From an uncultured Muribaculaceae bacterium (lineage in GTDB: Bacteria > Bacteroidota > Bacteroidia > Bacteroidales > Muribaculaceae): 64,000 nucleotides of DNA. Within the stretch, counting starts at the first letter, position 1. Each line of letters opens with the position of its first letter. The DNA is taken from assembly GCA_947625935.1 (NCBI GenBank), contig CANQQE010000005.1, forward strand, positions 62,001-126,000, given 5' to 3'. Positions 35,240 through 45,800 of this stretch are shown piece after piece. The translations under genes were made by a program, and so were the position numbers. A model generated the notes under the pieces. That model did no database searches and had not been told where the DNA came from. It saw nothing but the letters and a program-made list of their open reading frames with translations.

Positions 35240-36481
35240 TCACACACCTCCCTCTTTCATCACCACAGGCAATGCGGCAACATCGACTTTGCCGCGTCGG
35301 GTGATTGGTATCTGGTTTATTTTCACAAAAAATTCCGGCACCATGAATTCCGCCAGTCTCGCCGACAGCCATTTCCTGACCATATGCAGGTGGCAGTTGG
35401 CTTTAGGTATTATATAGGCCGTGAGATAGTGCAACCCGTTATCGTCGATAAAAGCTCTCACCGCACCACGCTCCACGCACGGGCAACTGTTGAGCACGTT
35501 CTCGACCTCCTCAGGCTCGACCCGTTTGCCGAGTATCATCACCTGGTCGTCGCGGCGGCGTAGAAACGCTATATTGCCGTCTGGCAACGAATAGCCGAGG
35601 TCACCGCTGCGATACATTCTCGTTCCGTCAGCAGTGGTCACGAAGTTGCGTTGCTCCGGCGGATTGCCGAGATAGCCGCGGCTTACCCCCTCGCCGTAAA
35701 TGCAGATTTCACCTGTTTCCCCTTGTGGCACTTCTCTCAGATTCCTATCCATTATCTTGACTTTAACCCCTTTTACCGCTTTCCCTATGGGGAACGTACC
35801 GTCATCGAGGGGCTCGGTGTTGTCAATGCGGAAATAATTGGAGCAAACAGTGGTTTCCGACGGTCCATAGGTGTTGTAAATTTTCACATTTTTGCCTCTG
35901 AGATTGGATATATAACTGCCTCTTATGACGTCTCCGCCGCTTATGATCAGCTTTACGGATGGTGGGATTGATTCCAGCTTGTTCATTTCGGCGAGCAGGT
36001 AGGGGAACCCGTCTATGATTGTCACCCTGTGGCGTTCCGCGAAGTCCATGAGGGTCGTCAGCGGGCCGTTGCGCACTGTCGCAGGTGGAATGCACACGGC
36101 GGCTCCGTTGAGCAGCGTGGCGAATATCTCCTCGACAAAGATGTCAAACGAGCACACCGAGTATTGAAGCATCACATCGCCCGGGCCGGTGTGAAATTCA
36201 TCCTCGAAAGCCTCGGCGTAGTTGACCACCGAGTGATTCTCGACCACAACACCTTTGGGATTTCCCGAGGTCCCCGAGGTGTAAAGTATGTAAGCGGCTC
36301 CGTGGCTCATCACGATTCCGACGGTCGACGGTGCCGAATAATAGAAAAGTGACATTATCGAGTCTGCCATTTCATCGAGCTGTGCGTAGCTCAGAGTGTA
36401 TCCCCCCTCGATAATGGCTGGATTGCGTGGATGCTTTGACACTATATCTTTGAACCGCGAGTATATCGTTCCCTTCTCCAT
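35240..36481 (-). CDS. AMP-forming amino-acid adenylation enzyme with internal deletion
   Basis: The start is ATG 36481; the upstream ATG 36529 would place a terminator-like hairpin (36505-36517) inside the gene. The 413-residue ANL-family enzyme has core motifs A3 YILYTSGTSGNPKG (about 64-77), A5 NTYGPSETT, A7 YRSGDLGYSLPDG, A8 LRRRDDQVMILGKRVEPEEVE and A10 PITRRGKVD. The normal N-terminal stretch between VGIVMSHG and the A3 loop, roughly 90 residues holding A1-A2 and part of the substrate pocket, is missing without a frameshift. It may be inactive or have changed specificity. No carrier-protein gene is seen nearby. Confidence 0.75.
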   Translation of the reverse strand: MEKGTIYSRFKDIVSKHPRNPAIIEGGYTLSYAQLDEMADSIMSLFYYSAPSTVGIVMSHGAAYILYTSGTSGNPKGVVVENHSVVNYAEAFEDEFHTGPGDVMLQYSVCSFDIFVEEIFATLLNGAAVCIPPATVRNGPLTTLMDFAERHRVTIIDGFPYLLAEMNKLESIPPSVKLIISGGDVIRGSYISNLRGKNVKIYNTYGPSETTVCSNYFRIDNTEPLDDGTFPIGKAVKGVKVKIMDRNLREVPQGETGEICIYGEGVSRGYLGNPPEQRNFVTTADGTRMYRSGDLGYSLPDGNIAFLRRRDDQVMILGKRVEPEEVENVLNSCPCVERGAVRAFIDDNGLHYLTAYIIPKANCHLHMVRKWLSARLAEFMVPEFFVKINQIPITRRGKVDVAALPVVMKEGGV

Positions 36482-36677
36482 AAAAATGCGTTTTTCATAT
36501 AAAAGGCTCAAAGAGCCATTCTTGTTCATCTCGTCGGAAAGAGAAGATGTTAATACCGTGCCGGCCCGGCGTGACTCGCTTCCGGTTTGGGATAACGGTG
36601 GCAGTGTCGGTTATAGCGAAGCCGGCGACACCATTTCTGATGCCGCCGGCTGAATGTTGGGGACTGTCTATGCTGAA

Positions 36678-39600
36678 TCAGTTCATTTTAATGAATGCGG
36701 GAATCCAGGCTTTCACGTTAACTGAACCCGAAACGTTGCCGCCATTGATAAGGTCGATACCTGAGCCTCCTATGCTGACGTTGGCGTCGTTGGCCGAGAA
36801 TATGCACACGACTTTATTGCCGGTCTGAGAGTCGGTCTTTGTGATTACCTCAAGATTGCTGTTGCGTGAGTCGCGGTTCACGGTTCCGCGCCACAGAGCC
36901 GGGTTCTCGCTGCGGGCTTTGAACACCTTGGCCACATAGTCGTGCACGCGCTGCTCGTTCTGGTTGAACCCTGAGATACGGCCCGATGTGCGGGCCTTGT
37001 TGTCGGCGTTGCCGTTACCGCTCTTATCGCCGATTTCGTCACCGTAGTAGGTGCAGGTCGGGCCAGAGTAGGCTGCCACCGCTGCGTGGCGAGTCATTAG
37101 TTTCTCGGGCGAACTGTTGACATCGACAGCGTCACCGACACGGGCGGTGTCGTGGTTGCTGAGGAAGATGGTGGGATTGACACCTGAGTCGCGGTAACCG
37201 CGGGCCGAAGCGTCGCTGGCGAGGAACCAGCCGATTGACCCTACGCCCTGACCGAGGTTGACGAGATTGTCTTTGCCGTCGAAGTCCATGACGCTTTTAA
37301 GGCCATCTTGCTGAGTGACAGTTATGTTGCCTGCGCTTGTCCAGTCTTCGCCTACCATGTAGCCGAGAGTTCCCCACTGTTCGCCGCGGTTTTTACGTTC
37401 GGCGACGATTGCCTCAACTTCCTCTCGGAGGTCTTTCCAATAGTTGTGGCCTCCTTGGTAAACCTGATAGCATTGGTCGAGTCGCCATCCGTCAACGCCG
37501 CGGTTCATCCAATAGCGTAGGACTTCTTTATAATAGTCGAGTGAAGCGGGATAGGAGACGTTGCCGGCATCGGTGCCGCGCACGTTGGAACTTGTTGTAG
37601 AATCAATCCGTTTGCCGTTTGGTGAGGCCGAATTTACACCGCCGTGATGGCCGAATACGCCGTCGAGTATGATGTATATGCCGCGCTCATGTGCTTTCTG
37701 GACGAGTTCGTCAAACTCCTGATCGGTACCGAATTTCGGATCCACCTTGAAGTAGTTGGTGCAGAAATATCCTGTGGCCTGCAGCTTTTCGCCGCCCTGG
37801 CCGTTGGTCGAGTCGAATATAGGGGTCATCCAGATGGCGTTCATCCCAAGCTCCTTGATATAATCCAGAGCGTCGATGATACCGCGCAGGTTACCGTTTT
37901 TGCGGTGGCCTTCAGGTCCCCACATATCGCTGTAGCCTGAAGCGCCCCCGTTGCCGTGCTGGAATGAGCCGACCATAATCTGATAGATTGACAGCTCGCG
38001 TTGGTCACCTGTCAGAGAAATGACGGGAGTTGAATCGTCGCGGTTGAACGAGGCCGAGAAGTCGGTGGTGCCTTGTGCGTTGGCAGCCGTGATTGACATT
38101 GACCCTGTCTGTCCGTCATTGAGATAGTCGCTGACCGTCACAGAGCTGTTGCCGTTGTTGAGCGACATTGTTTTGCCGTTGAATGTGCCGCTGATTGATG
38201 TGGCATCGTTGGCGATGTTGATTGTAATCACGGTGTTACCCTTGACTTTGCCTGAGGCGGGGCTGACGGTGATAGTCGGCTGAGTCGGTGGGGTTGGCGG
38301 AGTCGGGACATCACCCACTTTATTGCCGTCGCAGTCATACGTCTGTTTGTTGACATAAGTCTTGTCGCCGGTCTTATCGTTACCGCTGTTTGAGAAAATT
38401 ATCTGTGTGGGAACCGATTTTCCGGCGGGGAGTTCCCAACGCCACAGGCCGTCGGCCTGTTTGGTCATGTTGTCGCCGGGCCATGAACCTTTCGATGTGC
38501 AGTTTTCGCTGTCGTTCCATGCCCACACCGTCGGAGTTGACCAGTCCTTGGTGTTTTTCAGCAACACATAGTACTCCACTACAGGTGTCTCTTTCTTGGT
38601 GTATGTGAACGATTGAACGTTGCTGCCGACGGTATTTTCAACATAAGTCGAGAGTGTGGTGGTTTCGTTGAATGTCAGAGCTGTGCTGTAGACAGGCGAC
38701 GAAGCTGTAGCGGTTCCTGAGGTTGAATAGTGGATGGGCACACCTGCGGGGTTGACGCTCAGTGTAACTGTCACAGAGCCGTTGAACTCGCCGCCGGCGG
38801 GCGATGCCGTTACTACCGGTTTGGTGGGTGTCGGCGGGGTCGGGGGTGTCGGCGGGGTCGGGGGAGTTGGCGGGGTCTGGCCTCCCATCGTTCCGAATTC
38901 CTCGATCAGAATGACGGGTCCCGATGCGGTCATAGTTACCTTGCCCCCTGAAACTACCGCTGAATTGTTGGTGTTGTAGCCGTCCATCACGCGCTGTCCG
39001 TCGGCGAATGCGTCGCCCACGTTAAGCGTATAGCTTTGACCGGCCTGGGTGTCAAGTTTTATGGCTACGGCGTTGCTGAAACCGTTCTCTGAGAACTTGC
39101 GTACATAAGTCCCATCTGCCACGGTCTGAGTTCCGGCTCCTACCGCCGGGTTGCGGCGGCGGAACTGGCCAATTTTCTGCCAGTGCTTGTTGTCGTCGTT
39201 ATCGACGGCATCCCAGTTGAAGTCGCTGCGGGTAGCCATGGAGACATCGCCGCAGTTGTTCATCATTGTGCGCGAGGTCTCGTCGCCATAGTAGATTTGA
39301 GAGCCGCCGGGGCAGAGAAGAAGCATGGTTGCGACTTTCTTTTGGTCGCCCGGACGGTGCAGCCCGGTGTCGTGGCTCGATACATAGTTGAGTACCTGAC
39401 GGCTGTTGCTGCCGTTGCAGAAGTTGGCATAATATTTCCAGTCCTCCACGTTGGGTGTGCGTCCAGTGCCGCCTTCGCTGCCGTTGAACGCGAAGTTTAT
39501 CATCGAGTCAAACCCTCCCTGGGTGAAGTAGCCGGTATCGCCGTGATCCCAAGCCCATGATTCGCCGGTCATCCAGAAGTCGTTAGTCCAATTCTTTGCG

Positions 39601-40997
39601 TATTCATCGGCGCGGTCACTGTTGCGCCAGTTGTTCAGAGCTTGTTTGCAGGCGTTCTTGAGCTGGTTCCAACGTGAAAGCTCAACGTGTTTGGCTGTGT
39701 CGCAGCGGAAACCGTCGATACCGAAATATTCGACCCAACCGGCGAGCCAGTTGATGAGATAGTCTGCCGGCGCGCCTTTGCCGTCCTGTCGCCAGTCCTC
39801 GAGGTTAGGCAGGCGGTAGTTGGCATAGTCGCCGCCGTTCTCCTGCTGCCATTTTTTCTTCAGATGGCCGGGGATAGAGACGCTTGAACTCATATCGGTC
39901 ACTACGTCGGGAAGCCCGACAAGGCACATGGTCTTGTCATCGTTGCCGGGTTTGGCGAATCCGGCGGCTAAGCGGAATTCCTCGCGGTCGCCGAAGGCGC
40001 GTACCCATTCTCCCCACCATTGACCCCATTGTGGCGCGGTGCTTGTGGTGCATTCAAATTTGACTTGGCTTCCGCTGTCCCACATGGAGTAGGGCGAACC
40101 TGAAGGCCACCAGCCGGCTGAGGCGTCGCCGCTGACAGCTCCGCAGCCATAGTCCATGATGTCATCGAGATTGCAGTAACCGGTGTGGTTGAGCACGATG
40201 TCCATTACCACGCGTATGCCGCGGCGGTGGGCTTCGGTTACAAAATTTTTCATTTCCTGGATGGTTCCCATGTTGCGATCCATGAATGTCCAGTCCAAAG
40301 CATAGTAACCATGGAAAGCGTAGTGGGGGAATGCGTCGTTTTTACCCGCTGTCCATCCGTGCATTTGCTCATAAGGGGCTGAAATCCAGATTGCGTTGAC
40401 TCCGAGTTTGTCGAGGTAGTCGAGCTTTTCGGTCAGACCCTTGATGTCGCCTCCGTGGAACGTAGCCACATCGTTTGATGAGCCTTGTTGCCCGCGTTTG
40501 CGGTGATATGAGTTGTCGTTGGAGGTGTCGCCGTTGTAGAAACGGTCGGTGAGCACGAAGTAGATATTCGCGTTTTTCCATGTGAAATACTCCTGTCTGA
40601 TAACCTGGGGAGTAGTAACCTTGATGGTGTAGGTCTCGGTCGCGGATCCGCTTTTCACGGTGTAGGTAATCAGGTTCTCACCCCCAACGAGGCTTCCGAG
40701 GGAGTGGTTGGTGTACGACGCTCCGTTGACGGTTATGTCGACGATGGCGTCAGAGGCTGTGGGTGCGGCTGAGAAGGTCGCTATCGACGCCGCGTCTTCG
40801 CCAAGCTCGATTTCGTAGTTTTTGGTTGACTTATTGAAGTTGGTCAATATGTTCTGACCCCCGACTTTGATTTCAAGTCGGTTAAGCGTGGCATCGCCAC
40901 TGCCAGCGGCTGCGTTACCGCCAAAAACGGTCGCTCCAAGAAGCAGGGCGGCGCACAGTGACTTCGTGTAGCGGAAAATATGATTGAATTTTTTCAT
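36678..40997 (-). CDS. Multidomain secreted amylase with two GH13 catalytic modules
   Basis: A 1439-residue protein with a signal peptide (about 1-30). In order it has a cadherin-like beta-sandwich (35-120), GH13 module 1 (about 130-660: D266 in DIVLNH, nucleophile D433 in GFRCDTAKH, acid E479 in GESWAW, D543 in SSHDTG), and a (TPP)n linker encoded by a tandem repeat (38824-38879). A chitobiase-C-like sandwich (about 730-800), a CBM26-like starch-binding domain (about 805-890) and another sandwich follow. GH13 module 2 comes last (about 985-1370: D1174 in GWRLDQCY, E1217 in GEDWTS, D1283 in SNHDTARVGD), before a C-terminal beta domain. Both triads are complete. It likely degrades starch at the surface or outside the cell. 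It is co-transcribed with the GLUG protein 16 nt upstream. Confidence 0.9.
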   Translation of the reverse strand: MKKFNHIFRYTKSLCAALLLGATVFGGNAAAGSGDATLNRLEIKVGGQNILTNFNKSTKNYEIELGEDAASIATFSAAPTASDAIVDITVNGASYTNHSLGSLVGGENLITYTVKSGSATETYTIKVTTPQVIRQEYFTWKNANIYFVLTDRFYNGDTSNDNSYHRKRGQQGSSNDVATFHGGDIKGLTEKLDYLDKLGVNAIWISAPYEQMHGWTAGKNDAFPHYAFHGYYALDWTFMDRNMGTIQEMKNFVTEAHRRGIRVVMDIVLNHTGYCNLDDIMDYGCGAVSGDASAGWWPSGSPYSMWDSGSQVKFECTTSTAPQWGQWWGEWVRAFGDREEFRLAAGFAKPGNDDKTMCLVGLPDVVTDMSSSVSIPGHLKKKWQQENGGDYANYRLPNLEDWRQDGKGAPADYLINWLAGWVEYFGIDGFRCDTAKHVELSRWNQLKNACKQALNNWRNSDRADEYAKNWTNDFWMTGESWAWDHGDTGYFTQGGFDSMINFAFNGSEGGTGRTPNVEDWKYYANFCNGSNSRQVLNYVSSHDTGLHRPGDQKKVATMLLLCPGGSQIYYGDETSRTMMNNCGDVSMATRSDFNWDAVDNDDNKHWQKIGQFRRRNPAVGAGTQTVADGTYVRKFSENGFSNAVAIKLDTQAGQSYTLNVGDAFADGQRVMDGYNTNNSAVVSGGKVTMTASGPVILIEEFGTMGGQTPPTPPTPPTPPTPPTPTKPVVTASPAGGEFNGSVTVTLSVNPAGVPIHYSTSGTATASSPVYSTALTFNETTTLSTYVENTVGSNVQSFTYTKKETPVVEYYVLLKNTKDWSTPTVWAWNDSENCTSKGSWPGDNMTKQADGLWRWELPAGKSVPTQIIFSNSGNDKTGDKTYVNKQTYDCDGNKVGDVPTPPTPPTQPTITVSPASGKVKGNTVITINIANDATSISGTFNGKTMSLNNGNSSVTVSDYLNDGQTGSMSITAANAQGTTDFSASFNRDDSTPVISLTGDQRELSIYQIMVGSFQHGNGGASGYSDMWGPEGHRKNGNLRGIIDALDYIKELGMNAIWMTPIFDSTNGQGGEKLQATGYFCTNYFKVDPKFGTDQEFDELVQKAHERGIYIILDGVFGHHGGVNSASPNGKRIDSTTSSNVRGTDAGNVSYPASLDYYKEVLRYWMNRGVDGWRLDQCYQVYQGGHNYWKDLREEVEAIVAERKNRGEQWGTLGYMVGEDWTSAGNITVTQQDGLKSVMDFDGKDNLVNLGQGVGSIGWFLASDASARGYRDSGVNPTIFLSNHDTARVGDAVDVNSSPEKLMTRHAAVAAYSGPTCTYYGDEIGDKSGNGNADNKARTSGRISGFNQNEQRVHDYVAKVFKARSENPALWRGTVNRDSRNSNLEVITKTDSQTGNKVVCIFSANDANVSIGGSGIDLINGGNVSGSVNVKAWIPAFIKMN

Positions 40998-41013
40998 TTT
41001 TGTCTGTGGTGGT

Positions 41014-42627
41014 TTACTTCTTGTAGACTTTATGAATTGTGGTGGATCCCTGTTCGGTTGTCACCTGCAGGATATAGAGACCGGCGGGAAGATGCGACAG
41101 ATCCATTGCCGTCGATATCTGCGGCTCGGCTTTCACTACCAATAGACCGTTGAGATTGTACAGGTTACACTCTGTAAGTTCCGATGACGAGTGGATATAT
41201 AGGATTCCATCGGTCGGGTTGGGCCCTACGGTGATGTGCGCCTCATCGGCGGCTATATTCTCCACGCCGGTGGTGGCGTTAAAGAACGCCTGCGGAATCA
41301 CACACGCTTGATTGGCGAGATTGCGCAGCACCGGGAACTGTTTTTTGCTTTCAGTGCGCCATTCCCAGACATTGTCAAAATCCCATCCCATAGCCGACTT
41401 GAACGACTGTAGGTCATTGAGATATGAGGCGGTTTGCAGCGAAGCGTGGTCGCCGTGCTGTGTCCAGGTGGTATGGCCGGCGGGGATAAGATCCCAGCTA
41501 TAATTGCCTGTTGTGATGTTGCGCGAGTTGTTGTTGCCGCCGAAACGTGCGACAAAGTCGTTGGGCGAGGTGATTTTGCCGTTTAATGCGACCGATGATT
41601 TCACCGTGCCGTAGTTTGCGCCCACTATACCGCCCACATAATCCTTGCCCTTGATTTCTCCACTGGCATAGGTGTTGGCGATTATGCCCGTGTTTTTACC
41701 GGCGAGACCGCCTGTGGCATAGTCATCGTCATTGGTTACGTTGGCGCCTGAGTAGCAGTCGGTGATGGTGCCGCCTGCGTTCTCACCCACAAGTCCGCCG
41801 ACGCAGATTGACGAGCCGCTGACTGTGCCTGAGGTGAAGCAGCGTTCGATTTTTCCGTTGGCCGAGTAGCCTGCGAGGATGCCGGCGTAGGTGGCTCCGC
41901 TGATTGTCGCGTTAATCACTCCGAGGTCTTTGATTGTAGCCCCGTCGATGGCTCCGAAAAGTCCTGTTGATTCGCCGACGTTGGCGTTGGAAAGGCTGAG
42001 GTTGTTGATGGTGTGGCCGGCTCCGTCAAAGTTCCCCTTGAATGCTTGTGACTTTGAGCCTATTGAAGTGGTAAGTGTCCCGGCGTCGATGTTGTCGCCT
42101 AATTTTAGATATACGTCAGAAGCCCAGTCCATCGGAGTGGTCGATAATTCTTTCAAATCGGCCGACGTTTTGATGATGAACGGATCGGCTGCGGTGCCTT
42201 CGCCGCCTGAGTAGACATTTACGCGGCCCTGGATGACCTCAAGAAATTTGTCTTCGGTCTGTTGGCCGCTTGAGGTTTTGGCGATGAATCCGAGCTTTTT
42301 CAGTCCGCTCAGTTCCGAGTCGCTGAGACCGTAAAATTCTTTGATGTTCGCGATTTTGAGGGTGTATGTACCGTTATTACCGCTCATTTTGAACTTGTCG
42401 GTGTGAACGCCATTCCACTCCCATGGGCTTTTCTCGCTGCCGTTAATATCGGCGCACCAGGTGTAGCAATACACCTCCGAGCCGAAATTATCGGTCTTGA
42501 TTGTGACCTCCAGCGCCTTGGTAGTGATCGCGGGTGAAGGCACCGACGTGATTGTAGCCGAGCTGTTGGCGGCATATGCCGACATCGTGGCTGACAACGT
42601 CAGTAAACAAAGATAGAGTTTCTTCAT
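41014..42627 (-). CDS. Secreted GLUG-repeat protein with Por-type C-terminal tail
   Basis: A 537-residue protein with a signal peptide (MKKLYLCLLTLSATMSAYA). An N-terminal beta-sandwich (about 25-135; EVYCYTWCADINGSEKSPW resembles starch- or glycan-binding domains) is followed by a series of GLUG motifs (about 230-360, such as GGLVGENAGGTITDCYSG). The end is a Por secretion-type tail (VGPNPTDGILYI, then AGLYILQV and a basic end), suggesting type IX export or surface attachment. As first gene of the operon with the dual amylase it may bind starch or display the enzyme. Two TAATTTTG -7-like boxes lie at 42714-42707 and 42736-42729. Confidence 0.75.
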   Translation of the reverse strand: MKKLYLCLLTLSATMSAYAANSSATITSVPSPAITTKALEVTIKTDNFGSEVYCYTWCADINGSEKSPWEWNGVHTDKFKMSGNNGTYTLKIANIKEFYGLSDSELSGLKKLGFIAKTSSGQQTEDKFLEVIQGRVNVYSGGEGTAADPFIIKTSADLKELSTTPMDWASDVYLKLGDNIDAGTLTTSIGSKSQAFKGNFDGAGHTINNLSLSNANVGESTGLFGAIDGATIKDLGVINATISGATYAGILAGYSANGKIERCFTSGTVSGSSICVGGLVGENAGGTITDCYSGANVTNDDDYATGGLAGKNTGIIANTYASGEIKGKDYVGGIVGANYGTVKSSVALNGKITSPNDFVARFGGNNNSRNITTGNYSWDLIPAGHTTWTQHGDHASLQTASYLNDLQSFKSAMGWDFDNVWEWRTESKKQFPVLRNLANQACVIPQAFFNATTGVENIAADEAHITVGPNPTDGILYIHSSSELTECNLYNLNGLLVVKAEPQISTAMDLSHLPAGLYILQVTTEQGSTTIHKVYKK

Positions 42628-42827
42628 TGTTAGTAAGTAGATGAATTAAATGATAAGTATGATATGAAAATAAGGGGTCGTGTTTACGACATGAATATAT
42701 CTGTTGCAAAATTATAAAAAAATGTCCTCAAAATTATATTTAATTTATATGTTATATAACATATTTTGTGATGTCGACATCTATTATTCACGATAATAAC
42801 CGTTTATGACTTTGTGTAAATAAATAA

Positions 42828-42858
42828 CACACCCGCCATATGTGTTACGGCGGGTGTG
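42828..42858 (-). terminator. Stem-loop after the PFOR gene
   Basis: CACACCCGCC pairs perfectly with GGCGGGTGTG across an 11-nt loop, 37 nt beyond the PFOR stop. There is no long U-run, so termination strength is uncertain. The rest of 42628-42894 is AT-rich promoter DNA. Confidence 0.55.
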
Positions 42859-42894
42859 GATCCAAAATAGAATTATATCAAAATTTACTGTCTT

Positions 42895-45800
42895 TCAATC
42901 AGTCTCTTTGCCTGAAGGTGGGGTGTGGAGTGTGACATCTCGGGTTAGCAGGTTGTAGAGCGACAGCGAATGCTCGGCCAACATGGGTTGCAGCTTTGCG
43001 GCCTCGGCGGGGTCGACCATCTTCAGGTCGGCATATCTGTCCTCGCCGTTGATAAACTCTACCAAATCGGTGTGTGGCCGTGGGTAGTCGATTGTCAGCG
43101 GCGATTTCCCCTCTTTGGCCAAGTCGGGGTTGAAGCGGTACATCTGCCAGTATCCGCAGGCCACGGCGTTGCGTTGCTCAACCACGGCGTGACTCATTCC
43201 CGACCTTATCCCATGGGCTATGCAAGGGCAGTAGGCGATGATGATCGAGGGTCCGTCGTAAGCCTCTGCCTCCATCATGGCGTTGATGGTCTGCTGGTAG
43301 TTGGCTCCGAGGCACACCGACGCTACATACACGTCGCCATAGGTCATCATCATGCGGCCGAGGTCTTTTTTGAACGTCCGTTTGCCGTCGGCCGAGTATT
43401 TGGCGGTTGAGCCGAGCGGGGTAGCTTTCGACGTCTGTCCGCCGGTATTGGAATAGCACTCGGTATCCATCACTAAGATGTTGATGTTCTGCCGTTGCGC
43501 AAGCACATGGTCAAGCCCGGCGAAACCGATGTCGTAGGCCCATCCGTCTCCTCCGATGGCCCACACCGATTTCTTTCCCAGGATGTCGGCTTGGTCGAGC
43601 AGGGGTTGCCATGCGGCGTTGGGCTTAGTCGATTTTAATGAGGCTATCAGTGACTTGCCTGTCACGGCTGATTGCGACGGGTCATTGCGGCTGTCGAGCC
43701 ATTTCTGCATGGCCGCTTTCACCGCGTCAGGCGTCGACGGGTCACCGACAGCCGATGTCGCGATTCCGGCGAGGCGGTCGCGCCTGTGTTCTATCGCCAC
43801 AGCCATACCGTAGCCATATTCGGCGTTATCTTCAAACAGAGAGTTGCCCCAAGCCGGGCCTTGGCCATATCGGTTGGTGCAGTAGGCGTTGCTCGGGTAG
43901 TTCGCGCCCCATATTGAACTGCATCCGGTGGCGTTGGCTATGATCATCCGTTCGCCGAAAAGCTGGGTGAGCAGCTTGACGTAGGGTGTCTCGCCGCAGC
44001 CGGCGCACGCTCCTGAAAATTGCAGCAGCGGTTGATGGAACTGCGAGCCGTTTATTGTCGCCCGGTTTATCAGATTGTCCTTGATGGAGATGTGGGCCTC
44101 GGCATAATCAAGCATTGCCTTTTGCTCGTCAAGCTGCGAGCGCAGGGGCATCATTGTCAATGCGTGTCCGGGGCAGATTGTGGCGCAAGAGCCGCATCCC
44201 GTGCAATCTTCGGGATAGACCTGTATGCGGAACTGGTAGGGGCGCAATTCAACCGGTCCGTGTGCCGGCTTGGATATGAATCCGGCAGGCGCGGCGGCCT
44301 TCTCATCCTCTGATATAAGTAGAGGACGTATGGCTGCATGGGGACAAACAAACGAGCATTCCGTACACTCTACGCACTTGTCGGGATTCCATTGTGGCAC
44401 GTCGATGGCTATGCGCCGTTTCTCGTAGGCCGTGGTCCCCATCGGCATATGCCCCGAGGGGTCGAATACCGAGACGGGTAATTCGTCTCCTCGTCTGGCA
44501 AGACAGGGGCGCGCTATTCCATTTATGAATTTCGGCACGTTCCCGCTGTCGGCGGCAGTGGTGGAGTCGTCTGCGTCTGTCCACGATTGCGGATAGTCCA
44601 CCGGTATTATGGAATTGACCGCCTTGTCGATAGCGGCGAGATTCTTGTTGACCACATCGCCTCCCTCGTGCATATATGTATTTGTCACAAGTTCCTTGAG
44701 TCGCGATACCGCGGTGTCGAAATCAGCGACTCCTATTAGCTTTAGGAACACCGTCTCCATGATTACGTTTATGCGCACACCAAGACCCACCGAGCGGGCT
44801 ATGGCAGTCGCATCCACGTTATAGAACCTGACTTTCCTCAGTGCTATCTCGCGACGCAGCGAAGCGGGTAGTGCGGTGTCCATCTCCGACGGTGTCCACG
44901 ATGAGTTAAGCACGAAGATTCCCCCCTCTTTCATATTGTGAAGCAGCGGGAAGCGGTCAACGTAGGTGTCTTTGTTGCACCCTATGTAGTCGGCTTGTTC
45001 TATGGCATACTCGACCCTTATCGGTTTTGGGCCGAAACGCAGCGACGACACGGTGTATCCCCCTGATTTTTTAGCCGAATACTCGAAATAGGCTTGTGCG
45101 TATAGATCTGTGGTATCGCTGATTATGTTTGCTGCCTGTTTGGTTGCGCCTACGGTGCCGTCCGACCCCATTCCGTAGAACTGACACTCGACAGTGTCGG
45201 CCGGAGTGGTGTGGATTGTGTCGGAACAATCGAGCGACAGGTGTGTGACATCATCGTTAATGCCGACGGTAAATTCCTGTTTCGGTGACGGTTTGCGCAG
45301 CTCGTCAAACACAGCTTTGACCATCGAAGGATTGAAATCCTTGCTCGACAGCCCGTAACGTCCGCCAACGACCTTGATGGAACGTCCCGACGACTGGATT
45401 GCTGCGGCGACATCCTGATAGAGCGGTTCGCCGTTGGCTCCCGGCTCTTTTGTGCGGTCGAGTGCGGCGATAGCCTTGACTGTCGGCGGTATCAATGGCA
45501 GCAGTCTGTCGGCGGCAAACGGTCTGAACAATCGGACCTTGATAACTCCCGTACGATAACCGCGTTCGTTGAGATAGTTCACGGTTTCCTCTATGACATC
45601 GGTTGACGATCCCATCGCTACGATGACTTGTTCGGCATCGGGTGCGCCGGCATAGTCAAACAGCCCGTAATGTCGCCCGGTCAGATCGCCGATTTTTTTC
45701 ATCTGCCGCTCCACGATAGCCGGGAACGCCTCATAGTGTGAGTTGGCGGCTTCGGTGTTCTGGAAATAAACATCGGGGTTTTGAGCCGACCCAATCAGGT

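Noticed and set aside
36505..36517. GGCTC/GAGCC hairpin with T-run as a terminator upstream of the adenylation gene
   Set aside because: The stem is only 5 bp. It was used only as weak support for the downstream start at 36481.
39183..39560. 125-residue open frame antisense to the amylase
   Set aside because: It lies entirely within GH13 module 1 with its intact motifs; a shadow frame.
43178..43459. Open frames antisense to or overlapping the PFOR gene
   Set aside because: The PFOR domain order and cluster motifs are continuous across the region; these are alternate-frame shadows.
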